NCBI GenBank assembly: GCA_965199665.1 | Contig: CBDASO010000001.1 | Location: forward strand, 186,001 to 250,000 | From: JAVVHH01 sp965199665 | GTDB lineage: Bacteria; Pseudomonadota; Alphaproteobacteria; Acetobacterales; Acetobacteraceae | DNA length: 64,000 nucleotides | Direction of reading: 5' to 3' | Part shown: positions 40,070 to 48,096 of the stretch, piece by piece | How the letters are laid out: each line of letters opens with the position of its first letter | How positions within the stretch are numbered: the first letter of the stretch is position 1 | Notes under the pieces: model-generated | What the model was told of the DNA's origin: nothing | The model's database searches: none | Seen by the model: the letters and a program-made list of their open reading frames with translations, nothing else | Position numbers and translations under genes: made by a program

Positions 40070-40900
40070 ATGCGGATGGAGCGGAGCAGCACCGATATTG
40101 CGGAACGGGCCGGCCGGGCAGCGGCCGGGCTGCTGGTCGGGCTCGGGGTGGTCGCGATCGTGCTGCCGCTGGTGCTGACGTTGTACCTGAGCGTGTTCGA
40201 CGAAACGCTCATCACCTTTCCGCCCAAGGGCTACACGCTGCGCTGGTTCGGCGAGATCGCGCCCACCTTCGGCGCCGCGCTGCGTACCAGCGCCATTACC
40301 GCCTGCGTGGCCACCGTGCTGAGCCTGTTGCTGGGAGTGCCGGCGGCGATCGGGCTGGCGCGGCACCGCTTCCCCGGGCGCGGCGTGGTGAGCACGCTGC
40401 TACTGGCGCCGCTCACCATCCCGGGGGTGGCGATCGGGCTGGCGATCTTCGTGCTCGCGGTATTGATAGAGGAGCGCACGGAGTGGGCGCTGAGCGGCAG
40501 CACCGGGCTGCTGGTGGCGGCGCACGTGGTGATCACGCTGCCCTGGGTGGTGCGGCTCTGCCTGGCGTCGTTGGCCAACAACGACCGCGCGGCGGAGGAG
40601 GCGGCGGCCAGCCTGGGCGCTTCGCCCGCCCGGGTGATCTGGCGGGTCACGCTGCCGGCCATGCGCGGCGGCATCGTGGCGGGCGCCTTATTCGCGTTCA
40701 TCGTGTCGTTCGAGAACCTGGAGATGACGCTGTTCCTCACCGCGCCCGGCATGACGACGCTGCCGATCTCCGTGCTCTCCTACCTGCAATACCACATCGA
40801 TCCGCTGGTGGCGGCGGTGGCGGTGGCGCAGGTCGTGCTGGTGGGCGGCGCGCTGCTGCTGCTGGACCGGTTCGTGCCGGTCACGCGGGCGATTGCATGA
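40070..40900 (+). CDS. PotC-type ABC importer permease
   Basis: 276 residues from ATG 40070 (ATG 40076 is alternative). Six membrane segments; YLSVFDETLITFPPKGYTLRWF after the first segment and EAAASLGASPARVIWRVTLPAMRGG as the ATPase-docking EAA loop are characteristic of PotC/PotI permeases for polyamines and related solutes. First gene of an unusually ordered importer operon: permease, ATPase, binding protein, second permease. Its stop begins the 14-base repeat that leads to the ATPase start. Confidence 0.92.
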   Translation: MRMERSSTDIAERAGRAAAGLLVGLGVVAIVLPLVLTLYLSVFDETLITFPPKGYTLRWFGEIAPTFGAALRTSAITACVATVLSLLLGVPAAIGLARHRFPGRGVVSTLLLAPLTIPGVAIGLAIFVLAVLIEERTEWALSGSTGLLVAAHVVITLPWVVRLCLASLANNDRAAEEAAASLGASPARVIWRVTLPAMRGGIVAGALFAFIVSFENLEMTLFLTAPGMTTLPISVLSYLQYHIDPLVAAVAVAQVVLVGGALLLLDRFVPVTRAIA

Positions 40901-40941
40901 GGTCGGGCGCATGAGGCGGGGCGCATGAGGCGGGGCGCATG
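40896..40941 (+). repeat. 14-base tandem repeat forming a chain of three 5-codon mini-ORFs
   Basis: Three copies of a 14-base unit (40896-40909, 40910-40923, 40924-40937; CATGAGGCGGGGCG, with one variant base pair in the first) and a partial fourth. ATG occurs at 40897, 40911, 40925 and 40939. The first three each open a frame of five codons (MRSGA, MRRGA, MRRGA) whose TGA overlaps the next ATG as ATGA; the first ATG itself overlaps the permease stop. Each unit also places GAGG eight bases before the next ATG. The last ATG is the ATPase start. Confidence 0.85.
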
Positions 40942-42048
40942 AGCACGGTTGCGCTCGAGCGGTTGAGCAAGCGGTATGGCCCCTCCACGGCGGTGGCCGA
41001 CGTGAGCCTGGAGGTCGCGCCCGGCGAGATGGTGGTGCTGCTCGGCCCGTCCGGCTGCGGCAAGACCACCACGCTGCGCATGATCGCCGGTTTCGTGGAG
41101 GCCTCGGCCGGCGACATCCGGATCGACGGACGCTCGATCCTGAAGTTGCCGCCGCACAAGCGCGACCTGGGGCTGGTGTTCCAAAGCTACGCGCTGTTCC
41201 CGCACATGACGGTCCAGCGCAACTTGGCCTTCGGGCTCGAGATGCGCGGCGTCAAGCCGGCGGCGATTGCGCGCCGGGTGGACGAGATGCTGCAGCTGAC
41301 CCGGCTGGAGGCGCTGGCCCAGCGTTACCCGCGCGAGCTGTCGGGCGGGCAGCAGCAGCGCGTGGCGCTGGGTCGGGCGCTGGCCATCGAGCCGCGCCTG
41401 CTGTTGCTGGACGAGCCGCTCTCCAACCTGGATGCGGCGTTGCGCGGTGCGGTGGGGCGCGACATCCGGCTGTTGCAGCGGGCGAACCGGCTGACCACGC
41501 TGATGGTCACCCACGACCAGGACGAGGCCATGGCGATGGCCGACCGGCTGGTGGTGATGAAGGACGGGCGGGTGCAGCAGGTCGGCACGCCGGAGGATCT
41601 GTACGAGCGTCCCGCCACCCCGTTCGTCGCCGGCTTCATCGGGCGCAGCTCCATGGTGGAGGGCGCCCTGCGGGGCGACCACTTCGCCGCTTCCGGCGCC
41701 CAGTTCCATCTGGCGGCCGGGTATCGCGGCGCCGGGCCGGGCACGCTGGCGCTCCGGCCGGAGCGGCTCGCGCTGGCGCCTGCGGGCACCGGCGGGCCCG
41801 GCACGGTGGCCGGTACCGTGACGCTGGCGAGCTACCTGGGCGCCATCCGCGAATACCTGGTGGCGCTGTCGCCCGAGCTGTCGATCATCGTGCGCGATGG
41901 CACCGGCCAGGCGACCCGGCCGCCAGAGCCCGGCGCCGCCGTCACGCTGCGTTGGGACGGCGAGGCCGAGCGCGTGTTCGGCGGCGACGGCGCCCCGCTG
42001 CCCCCCGACCCCACTTCAACCTCGACGAGGATCGCGAGCCATGCCTGA
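40939..42048 (+). CDS. PotA-type ABC importer ATPase
   Basis: 369 residues. Nucleotide-binding domain with Walker A GPSGCGKTT, Q-loop FQSYALFPH, signature LSGGQQQR, Walker B LLLDEPLSNLD and switch His in VTHDQDEAM, then a TOBE-type regulatory domain (about 235-350, ALRPERLALAP...LASYLGAIREYLVAL). This is the spermidine/putrescine, iron or thiamine-type importer class. Energises the permeases at 40070 and 43093. The binding protein starts eight bases before its stop. Confidence 0.94.
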   Translation: MSTVALERLSKRYGPSTAVADVSLEVAPGEMVVLLGPSGCGKTTTLRMIAGFVEASAGDIRIDGRSILKLPPHKRDLGLVFQSYALFPHMTVQRNLAFGLEMRGVKPAAIARRVDEMLQLTRLEALAQRYPRELSGGQQQRVALGRALAIEPRLLLLDEPLSNLDAALRGAVGRDIRLLQRANRLTTLMVTHDQDEAMAMADRLVVMKDGRVQQVGTPEDLYERPATPFVAGFIGRSSMVEGALRGDHFAASGAQFHLAAGYRGAGPGTLALRPERLALAPAGTGGPGTVAGTVTLASYLGAIREYLVALSPELSIIVRDGTGQATRPPEPGAAVTLRWDGEAERVFGGDGAPLPPDPTSTSTRIASHA

Positions 42049-43096
42049 CCGGACACGCCCCTTCGCCTCCCGCCGCGCCGTGCTCGGCGGCAGCGCCGCC
42101 CTGCTGGCCGGGCTCGGCACCGCCCCTCCCGCCTTCGCGGACGAGCAGGTGATCATCGCCACCTGGGGCGGGGACTACGCCAACCTGCTGCGCAACAACG
42201 TGGAAGAGCCGATCCTCAAGCCGGCCGGGATCACGGTGGTGCAGGATATCGGCGACGAGGACCCGCGGGTCGCCAAGCTGTATGCCCAGCGCCGGCTGCC
42301 GCGCGGTGCGGACGACGTGGTGTGTTTGCAGGGCGTGCGGGCGCACGAGGTCGGGCAGGCCGGGCTGCTGGAAACGCTCGACGCCAGCAAGGTGCCGAAC
42401 TTCGCGCACGTGCTGCCGAACCTGCAGGCCAGCTTCTATGCGCCCCATATCTGGAGCCCGCAGGTGCTGATCTACAATCCGGACAAGGTGTCGGAGCCGC
42501 CCAAGACCTTCACCGACCTGCTGGACCCCAAGTGGAAGGGCCGGGTCGGGGTGGGCGACATCAACTACATGTACGTCATGATGGCGGCGGCACTGGCGGC
42601 GACGGGAGACCTCAACAAGGTCGATACCGAGGAAGCCCGTGCGCTGGCGCTCAAGCTCAACGGCAACGGGCTGCGGCTCTACCCCTCCACCGACTCGATC
42701 GGGGCCGGGCTCAAATCCGGCGAGATCGACGTGGGGCTGATGTGGCACGCCCGCGTGGTGATGTGGCAGAACGCCGGCATCCCGGTGCGGGCGTCGTTCC
42801 CGACGGAGGGCTCGGTGCTCTACATCTCGGGCATGGTGGTGCCCAAGAACGCCGCCAACAAAGCGGGCGCATTCAAATACCTGAACGCCATGCTGGAGCC
42901 GGCGGCGCAGACGCGGTTCGCCGAGCGCATGGGCTACGAGAGCACGGTCGACAACACCAAGCTGGAAGGCAAGGTCGCCGAGCAACTGGCGCTGCCGACC
43001 AGCGGCTTCACCATGTACCCGCCCAATTACGACATCACCGGCAAGCTGCAGGGCGCCACCTCCGAGTGGTGGAAGAAGAACATGCAGAAAGCGTGA
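42041..43096 (+). CDS. PotD/extracellular solute-binding protein of polyamine-type importer
   Basis: 351 residues; ATG overlaps the ATPase gene by 8 bases, with GAGG upstream. N-terminal twin-arginine-like leader (SRRAVLGGSAALLAGLGT, cleavage near AFADE). Mature part is a family 8 solute-binding protein: VIIATWGGDYANLLRNNVEEPI, IWSPQVLIYNPDKVSEPPKTFTDLLDPKWKGRVG and VGLMWHARVVMWQNAG. Relatives bind polyamines or other small cations. The solute is not certain; residues for polyamine carboxylate contacts cannot be judged by eye. Confidence 0.9.
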   Translation: MPDRTRPFASRRAVLGGSAALLAGLGTAPPAFADEQVIIATWGGDYANLLRNNVEEPILKPAGITVVQDIGDEDPRVAKLYAQRRLPRGADDVVCLQGVRAHEVGQAGLLETLDASKVPNFAHVLPNLQASFYAPHIWSPQVLIYNPDKVSEPPKTFTDLLDPKWKGRVGVGDINYMYVMMAAALAATGDLNKVDTEEARALALKLNGNGLRLYPSTDSIGAGLKSGEIDVGLMWHARVVMWQNAGIPVRASFPTEGSVLYISGMVVPKNAANKAGAFKYLNAMLEPAAQTRFAERMGYESTVDNTKLEGKVAEQLALPTSGFTMYPPNYDITGKLQGATSEWWKKNMQKA

Positions 43097-43992
43097 GCGC
43101 CGCGAGGCGCGACGCCGGGGCGATCGCAAGGCGCGACGCCGGGGCGATCGCGAGGCGCGACGCCGGGGCGGCCGCGAGCCTGCTGTCCCCGGCGCTGCTG
43201 GTCGTTTGCTGCATGCTGGTCGCGCCGCTGCTGCTGGTGCTGCGGTTCAGCATCAATCGCTACGACCCGACGGAGCTGATGGTCGAGACGGCGACGGCGG
43301 CCAACTACGCCCGCTTCGTCAGCGATCCGTTCTACCTGGGCGTGCTGCGGACTACGCTGGGCGTGGCGGCGACGTCGACCGCGCTGTGCCTGTTGCTCGG
43401 CGTGCCGATCGCCTACCGCCTGTCGCGCATGCGAAGCCGGTGGAAGTCGGCCTGCATGCTGGCGCTGGTGCTGCCGCTATTCGTGGGCAGCACGGTGCGC
43501 ATGGTGGGGTGGATGATCCTGTTCGCCCATGGCGGGCTGATCGACGGGGCGGTCCGGCTGGTCAGCGGGCACGGGCTGGAGCTGATGTACACGTCCTTCG
43601 CCGTGATCGCCGGCATCGTCTCCATCAACCTGCCCATCGTGGTGCTGACGGTGCAGAGCACGATGGAGGGCATCGACCCGCGGGTGGAGGAGGCCGCGCG
43701 CAGCCTGGGTGCCGCGCCGGGCCGGAGCTTCTGGCGCGTGGTGTGGCCGCTGGCCCTGCCGGGAGTGTCGGTGGCGGGCGTGCTGTGCTTCATCCTGGCG
43801 ATGAACGCGTATGCGACGCCGTACCTGCTGGGCGGGCCGCGCTTTCAGATGATGGCGCCGCTGCTCTACTGGGAGTTTTCCACCAACAACAACTGGCCGT
43901 TCGCCTCCGCGATGGCCCTGCTGCTGATGGGCACGACGTTGGTGCTGACGGCGGGCAGCACCCTGCTGATCCCGCGCCGCTACCGGGTCTGA
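43093..43992 (+). CDS. PotB-type ABC importer permease with repeated N-terminus
   Basis: 299 residues from GTG 43093, overlapping the binding-protein stop as GTGA. PotB/PotH-like, six membrane segments and the EAA loop EEAARSLGAAPGRSFWRVVWPLALPG. The first 26 residues before the first membrane helix consist of the 8-residue unit ARRDAGAI/A three times, encoded by a perfect-to-near-perfect 24-base tandem repeat. This adds Arg-rich cytoplasmic charge that normal family members lack. Partner of the permease at 40070. Confidence 0.9.
   Translation: MSAARRDAGAIARRDAGAIARRDAGAAASLLSPALLVVCCMLVAPLLLVLRFSINRYDPTELMVETATAANYARFVSDPFYLGVLRTTLGVAATSTALCLLLGVPIAYRLSRMRSRWKSACMLALVLPLFVGSTVRMVGWMILFAHGGLIDGAVRLVSGHGLELMYTSFAVIAGIVSINLPIVVLTVQSTMEGIDPRVEEAARSLGAAPGRSFWRVVWPLALPGVSVAGVLCFILAMNAYATPYLLGGPRFQMMAPLLYWEFSTNNNWPFASAMALLLMGTTLVLTAGSTLLIPRRYRV
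43102..43173 (+). repeat. 24-base tandem repeat, three copies, in permease N-terminal codons
   Basis: Units at 43102-43125, 43126-43149 and 43150-43173; the second differs at one base and the third in its last bases. Because 24 is a multiple of 3, the frame is kept and the repeat codes for three copies of an 8-residue ARRDAGAI-type peptide. It begins nine bases after the GTG start. Confidence 0.9.
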
Positions 43993-44088
43993 CGCGGGGA
44001 ACGTCGTCCCGCTGGGTCGGGGCGCGGGAGGCGCGGTTTCTCCGTTTCGGATCGAGGGGAGAACGGCGTTCCCTATCGACGGGGTCGC

Positions 44089-44112
44089 GGTGGACGCGCC
44101 GGGGCGTCCACC
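44089..44112. other. Perfect hairpin upstream of the amino-acid importer operon
   Basis: Eight-base arms GGTGGACG (44089-44096) and CGTCCACC (44105-44112) with an 8-base loop, 33 bases before the start of the next gene. No T-tract follows. It could end transcription from the polyamine-type operon, or be a leader structure of the downstream operon. The 153-base gap 43993-44145 shows nothing else I can name. Confidence 0.45.
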
Positions 44113-44145
44113 CCACGTTGGGCGCTCCCGATGCTTGGAGTTGTT

Positions 44146-45093
44146 ATGCCGTTCCGCCGCCCCGCGCTCCTTCTGGCCGGGCTGCTCGCCCTGGCGACGA
44201 CCGCCCCCGCCATCGCGCAGGGGCCGGACGCGGGCGGCCAGCCGTTCAAGACGGAGTTCGACGTCAAGCCGCTGCCCGAGCTGGCGGCCCGCGTGCCGGA
44301 ACCCTACCGCAGCGCCGGCGTGCTGGTGGTGGCGACCAACCCCAACACGCCGCCGACCATCTTCGTGACGAAAGACAACCGGACGCTGGCCGGGCGCGAG
44401 ATCGACGTCATGACCGCCGTGGCGCGCCGGCTGGGGCTCGAACCGCGCTGGGTCAATGCGGGCAGTTTCGCCAACATCGTGCCGAGCCTGGCCTCCAAGC
44501 GCTACGACGCCGCGCTGGCCAACCTCAGCGTCACGCCGGAGCGGCTGCGGCAGGTCGACTTCGTGTCGTATTTCGACAGCAACCGGCTGGCGCTGGTGCG
44601 GACGGGGTCGGGCGGCGCGCCCGCGGTGCCGGCGACCGACATCCTGGCGCTGTGCGGGCAGACGATCGGCGCCGGGTCAGGGACCATGAATGCGGAGGCA
44701 CTGCGGCGGCAGGATGCGCCGTGCAAGGCGGCCGGCAAGCCGCCGATCGACATCTCGCTGTTCCCGAGCCGGCCGGCCGGTGTGCAGGCGGTGGTGAGCG
44801 GGCGGGTGCCGGGCTTCTTCGGGCCGTTCGAGGGGCTTCGGTACACGGCGGAGTCGTCCAACGGCGCGCTGGTGCTGGCTGGGGTGTATCCCGTGCCGTC
44901 GGATTATGTCGGGATCGGGCTCGGCAAGGACTCGCCGCTGACCCCGCTGGTGGCTGCCGCGCTGAACTCGCTGATCGCGGATGGCACATACGCCGCGATC
45001 CTGAAGCGCTGGGAAATCGATTACGGCGCGGTGCCCGAAGCCAAGCAGAACGGCGCGATCCTCGCAGGCCAGTCCGCGGCCAGCGGCGGATGA
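44146..45093 (+). CDS. Amino-acid ABC importer binding protein (YxeM-like)
   Basis: 315 residues; ATG 44146 with GGAG upstream. Signal peptide (FRRPALLLAGLLALATTAPAIAQ), then a family 3 solute-binding domain: VLVVATNPNTPPTIF, GREIDVMTAVARRLGLEPRWVN, IVPSLASKRYDAALANLSVTPERLRQVDFVSYF and a C-terminal GLGKDSPLTPLVAAALNSLIADGTYAAILKRW. Two Cys residues (in ALCGQT and APCKAA) may form a disulphide. First gene of a six-gene operon that couples uptake to a flavin monooxygenase and two more enzymes. Confidence 0.9.
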   Translation: MPFRRPALLLAGLLALATTAPAIAQGPDAGGQPFKTEFDVKPLPELAARVPEPYRSAGVLVVATNPNTPPTIFVTKDNRTLAGREIDVMTAVARRLGLEPRWVNAGSFANIVPSLASKRYDAALANLSVTPERLRQVDFVSYFDSNRLALVRTGSGGAPAVPATDILALCGQTIGAGSGTMNAEALRRQDAPCKAAGKPPIDISLFPSRPAGVQAVVSGRVPGFFGPFEGLRYTAESSNGALVLAGVYPVPSDYVGIGLGKDSPLTPLVAAALNSLIADGTYAAILKRWEIDYGAVPEAKQNGAILAGQSAASGG

Positions 45094-45962
45094 GCGCGGC
45101 CGCGGCAGGCGAGGTCGCCCGGCCCCGGCCGGCGACCCCCGTGCTGGTTCCGCGCCGGCACTGGGGACGGTGGGTGCTGGCTGCTGCCGCGGTGGTGGTG
45201 CTGGGCGAGGCCGGGCTGTCGCTGGCCGAGAACCCGCGGCTGCATTGGGACGTGGTGGCCCGCAACATCACGGGACCGACCATTCTCGAGGGCGTGTGGC
45301 TCACGATCGAGCTGACGGTCATCGCGGTCGTGCTGGGGTTCGCCGGCGGCACCGTGCTGGCGATCATGCGCTTGTCCAACAACCCGGTGCTCGCCGCCCT
45401 GTCCTGGAGCTTCACCTGGTTGTTCCGCTCGGTGCCGATGCTGGTGCAGCTCTTTTTCTGGTTCAACATCGCCGCGTTGTATCCGCGGCTGGCGCTCACC
45501 CTGCCGGGGCTCGGCACGGTGTGGTCGGCGCCCACCAACAACGTGCTCGGCACGTTCGGCGCCGCCGTGGTCGCGTTGGTGTTGCACGAGGCCGCCTACG
45601 CGGCGGAGATCGTGCGCGCCGGCATGATCGGCGTGGGCCACGGCCAGACGGAGGCGGCCCGCGCGCTGGGCTACACCAAGCTGCGCACCATCCGCCGCAT
45701 CGTGCTGCCGCAGGCCATGCGCACCATGCTGCCGCCGGCGGGCAGCCAGGTGATCAGCGTGCTGAAGACCACCTCCGTCGTGTCGGTCATCGCGCTGCAG
45801 GACCTGCTGTATTCGGCGCAGGTGATCTACGAGCGGACCTACGAAGTGATCCCCATGCTGGTGGTCGCCGCGCTGTGGTACGTGCTGATGACGTCGATCC
45901 TTTCCGTCATCCAGCGGCAAATAGAGGTGCACTACGCCCGCGGCGCCAGGAGGACCGGGTGA
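45090..45962 (+). CDS. Amino-acid ABC importer permease (YxeN-like)
   Basis: 290 residues; ATG overlaps the binding-protein stop (ATGA). Long N-terminal cytoplasmic region, then about five membrane segments. FTWLFRSVPMLVQLFFWFNIAALYP and the EAA loop EAARALGYTKLRTIRRIVLPQAMRTMLPPAGSQ mark the HisM/GlnP family. It is the only permease in the operon, so it should act as a homodimer. Confidence 0.92.
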   Translation: MSAAAAGEVARPRPATPVLVPRRHWGRWVLAAAAVVVLGEAGLSLAENPRLHWDVVARNITGPTILEGVWLTIELTVIAVVLGFAGGTVLAIMRLSNNPVLAALSWSFTWLFRSVPMLVQLFFWFNIAALYPRLALTLPGLGTVWSAPTNNVLGTFGAAVVALVLHEAAYAAEIVRAGMIGVGHGQTEAARALGYTKLRTIRRIVLPQAMRTMLPPAGSQVISVLKTTSVVSVIALQDLLYSAQVIYERTYEVIPMLVVAALWYVLMTSILSVIQRQIEVHYARGARRTG

Positions 45963-46723
45963 GCGCCGGCGACATCCGGGTCGACCATCTGGAGAAGTCC
46001 TTCGGTGGGCAGGCGGTGCTGCGCGACGTGTCGCTCGACGTGCCGGCCGGGCAGGTCTGCGCCGTGCTGGGGCCGTCCGGCTCCGGCAAGTCGACGTTGC
46101 TGCGCTGCATCAACCAACTCGAGCGGCCGGATGCCGGCACCGTGCGGCTGGGCGGCGAGCTGATCGGCTATCGCGAGCGCGGCGGCCGGCTATACGAGCT
46201 GAGCGAAGCGGAGGTCGCCCGGCAGCGTGCCCGCATCGGCATGGTGTTCCAGGGCTTCAACCTCTTCGCCCACCTGTCGGTGCTCGACAACCTCACGGAA
46301 GCGCCGCGGCAGATCCTGGGTCGCTCGCGGGCGGCGGCGGAGGCGCGCGGGCACGAGCTGTTGGCGCAAGTGGGGCTGGCCGATCGGGGCGGCGCCTGGC
46401 CGCACAACCTGTCCGGCGGGCAACAGCAGCGCGTGGCCATCGCCCGCGCCCTCGCCATGGACCCGGTCGCCATGCTGTTCGACGAGCCCACCTCCGCGCT
46501 GGACCCCGAGCTGGTCGGCGACGTGCTGGGCGTGATGCGCGGGCTGGCCGGCACGGGCATGACCATGATCGTGGTGACGCACGAGATCGGCTTCGCGCGC
46601 GAAGTGGCCGACCAGCTCGTGTTCATGGACGAGGGCCGCATCATCGAGTCCGGTGACGCGCGCACCGTGCTGGCCGCACCGCGCGAAGCGCGCACGGCGG
46701 CATTCCTGGCGAGCGTGATGTGA
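45959..46723 (+). CDS. Amino-acid ABC importer ATPase (YxeO-like)
   Basis: 254 residues, GTG overlapping the permease stop as GTGA. Walker A GPSGSGKST, Q-loop MVFQGFNLFAH, signature LSGGQQQR, Walker B AMLFDEPTSALDPE, and VTHEIGFARE, as in GlnQ-class ATPases. Completes a binding protein-permease-ATPase importer. A 23-base gap with GGGAGGG leads to the monooxygenase gene, keeping uptake and catabolism in one transcript. Confidence 0.94.
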   Translation: MSAGDIRVDHLEKSFGGQAVLRDVSLDVPAGQVCAVLGPSGSGKSTLLRCINQLERPDAGTVRLGGELIGYRERGGRLYELSEAEVARQRARIGMVFQGFNLFAHLSVLDNLTEAPRQILGRSRAAAEARGHELLAQVGLADRGGAWPHNLSGGQQQRVAIARALAMDPVAMLFDEPTSALDPELVGDVLGVMRGLAGTGMTMIVVTHEIGFAREVADQLVFMDEGRIIESGDARTVLAAPREARTAAFLASVM

Positions 46724-46746
46724 CAGGGGCCGCGGGAGGGAACAGG

Positions 46747-48096
46747 ATGACGGGCATGACGCGACAAATGCATCTCGGCGTATTCGTGCAAGCGACCGGG
46801 CACCACGTATCCGCCTGGCGCCTCCCCGATGCGGAGGGCGGCGGCGAGAACCTCGACCTGCTGCAGCGCATCGCGGCCACGGCCGAGCGCGGCAAATTCG
46901 ACCTGCTGTTCATGGCCGACGGCCTGACCACCGGGCCCGACGCGCACCCTTCTACCGTGGTCCGGCTCGAGCCGCTGACCCTGCTCGCGGCCCTGGCGGT
47001 CGGCACCAGCCGGGTCGGCCTGGCGGCCACCGCGTCCACCACCTATGCCGAGCCGTTCGGCATCGCGCGCCTGTTCGCTTCGCTGGACCACATCAGCAAG
47101 GGGCGCGCCGCCTGGAACGTGGTCACAACCTCCTACGCCCGCTCGGCCGCCAACTTCGCCCGCGGCACCCATCCGGACCACGATGCCCGCTACGAGATCG
47201 CCGAAGAGTTCGTCGATGTCTGCAAGGGGTTGTGGGATAGCTGGGACGACGGCGCGATCCCGATGAACAAGCAGACCGGCGTGTTCGCCGACCCGGCCGG
47301 CATGCATGTGCTCGACCATCAGGGCAAGCATTTCGCGGTGAAGGGGCCGCTGAATAGCTCCCGCCCGCCGCAGGGGCACCCGGTCATCATCCAGGCCGGC
47401 TCATCCGGCCCCGGCCAGGACCTCGCCGCCCGCACCGCCGACGTGGTGTTCACCGCGCAGGGCGACCTCCTCGAGGCGCAGGCCTTCTACCGCAGCCTCA
47501 AAGGCCGGCTCGCCGCCTACGGCCGCGCACCGGGCGACATCGCCGTGATGCCCGGCGTGTTCCCCATCATCGGGCGCGACCGCGACGAGGCCGACGCCAA
47601 TTATCGCCGTCTGCGCGAGTTGACCGATCTCAACGGCGCGCTGGCCCTGTTGTCGGACCGGCTGGGGCACGACGTCCGCCAACTCGAGCTGGACGCGCCG
47701 CTGCCGGACCTGCCGATCTCCGATCAGCTGCGCAGCCGCGCCGAGCTGCTCACCGCGCTGGCCCGGCGCGAGAACATGACGGTGCGCGAGCTCGCGCTGC
47801 ACGCCGGCATGGCGCGCGGCCACGGCGTGGTCCGCGGCACGCCGGGGGAGATCGCCGACTACCTCCAGCAATGGTTCGAGGCCGAGGCCGCGGACGGGTT
47901 CAACATCATGCCGCCCTGGTTCCCGACCCAGTTCGACCTGTTCGTGGATACGGTTGTGCCGGAGCTGCAGCGCCGCGGCCTGTTCCGTCGCGAGTACGAA
48001 GGCACCACGCTGCGCGACCATCTCGGCATCGCCCGGCCGCCCAGCCGCTACGCCAAGCCGAGCGGGGCCACGCTGAGCGCGGAGCGCGCGGCGTGA
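46747..48096 (+). CDS. NtaA/SnaA/DszA/YxeK-family FMNH2-dependent monooxygenase
   Basis: 449 residues; ATG 46747 with GGGAGGG upstream. Two-component LLM monooxygenase group: RQMHLGVFVQATGHHVSAWRLPDA, LLFMADGL, EPLTLLAALAVGTSRVGLAATASTTYAEPFGIARLFASLDHISKGRAAWNVVTT spread over residues 75-130, HPVIIQAGSSGPGQDLAARTADVVFTAQ and the C-terminal FNIMPPWFP. The group cleaves C-N or C-S bonds in nitrilotriacetate, EDTA, dibenzothiophene sulfone and, as YxeK in Bacillus, N-acetyl-S-(2-succino)cysteine. A flavin reductase is needed and not encoded in the operon. The importer and MmgE/PrpD neighbours favour a YxeK-like role. Confidence 0.9.
   Translation: MTGMTRQMHLGVFVQATGHHVSAWRLPDAEGGGENLDLLQRIAATAERGKFDLLFMADGLTTGPDAHPSTVVRLEPLTLLAALAVGTSRVGLAATASTTYAEPFGIARLFASLDHISKGRAAWNVVTTSYARSAANFARGTHPDHDARYEIAEEFVDVCKGLWDSWDDGAIPMNKQTGVFADPAGMHVLDHQGKHFAVKGPLNSSRPPQGHPVIIQAGSSGPGQDLAARTADVVFTAQGDLLEAQAFYRSLKGRLAAYGRAPGDIAVMPGVFPIIGRDRDEADANYRRLRELTDLNGALALLSDRLGHDVRQLELDAPLPDLPISDQLRSRAELLTALARRENMTVRELALHAGMARGHGVVRGTPGEIADYLQQWFEAEAADGFNIMPPWFPTQFDLFVDTVVPELQRRGLFRREYEGTTLRDHLGIARPPSRYAKPSGATLSAERAA

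Noticed and set aside
40897..40942. The three 5-codon frames as real peptide genes
   Set aside because: Their sequences are set by the DNA repeat and they are too short to claim a peptide function; annotated as a repeat with possible translational role instead.
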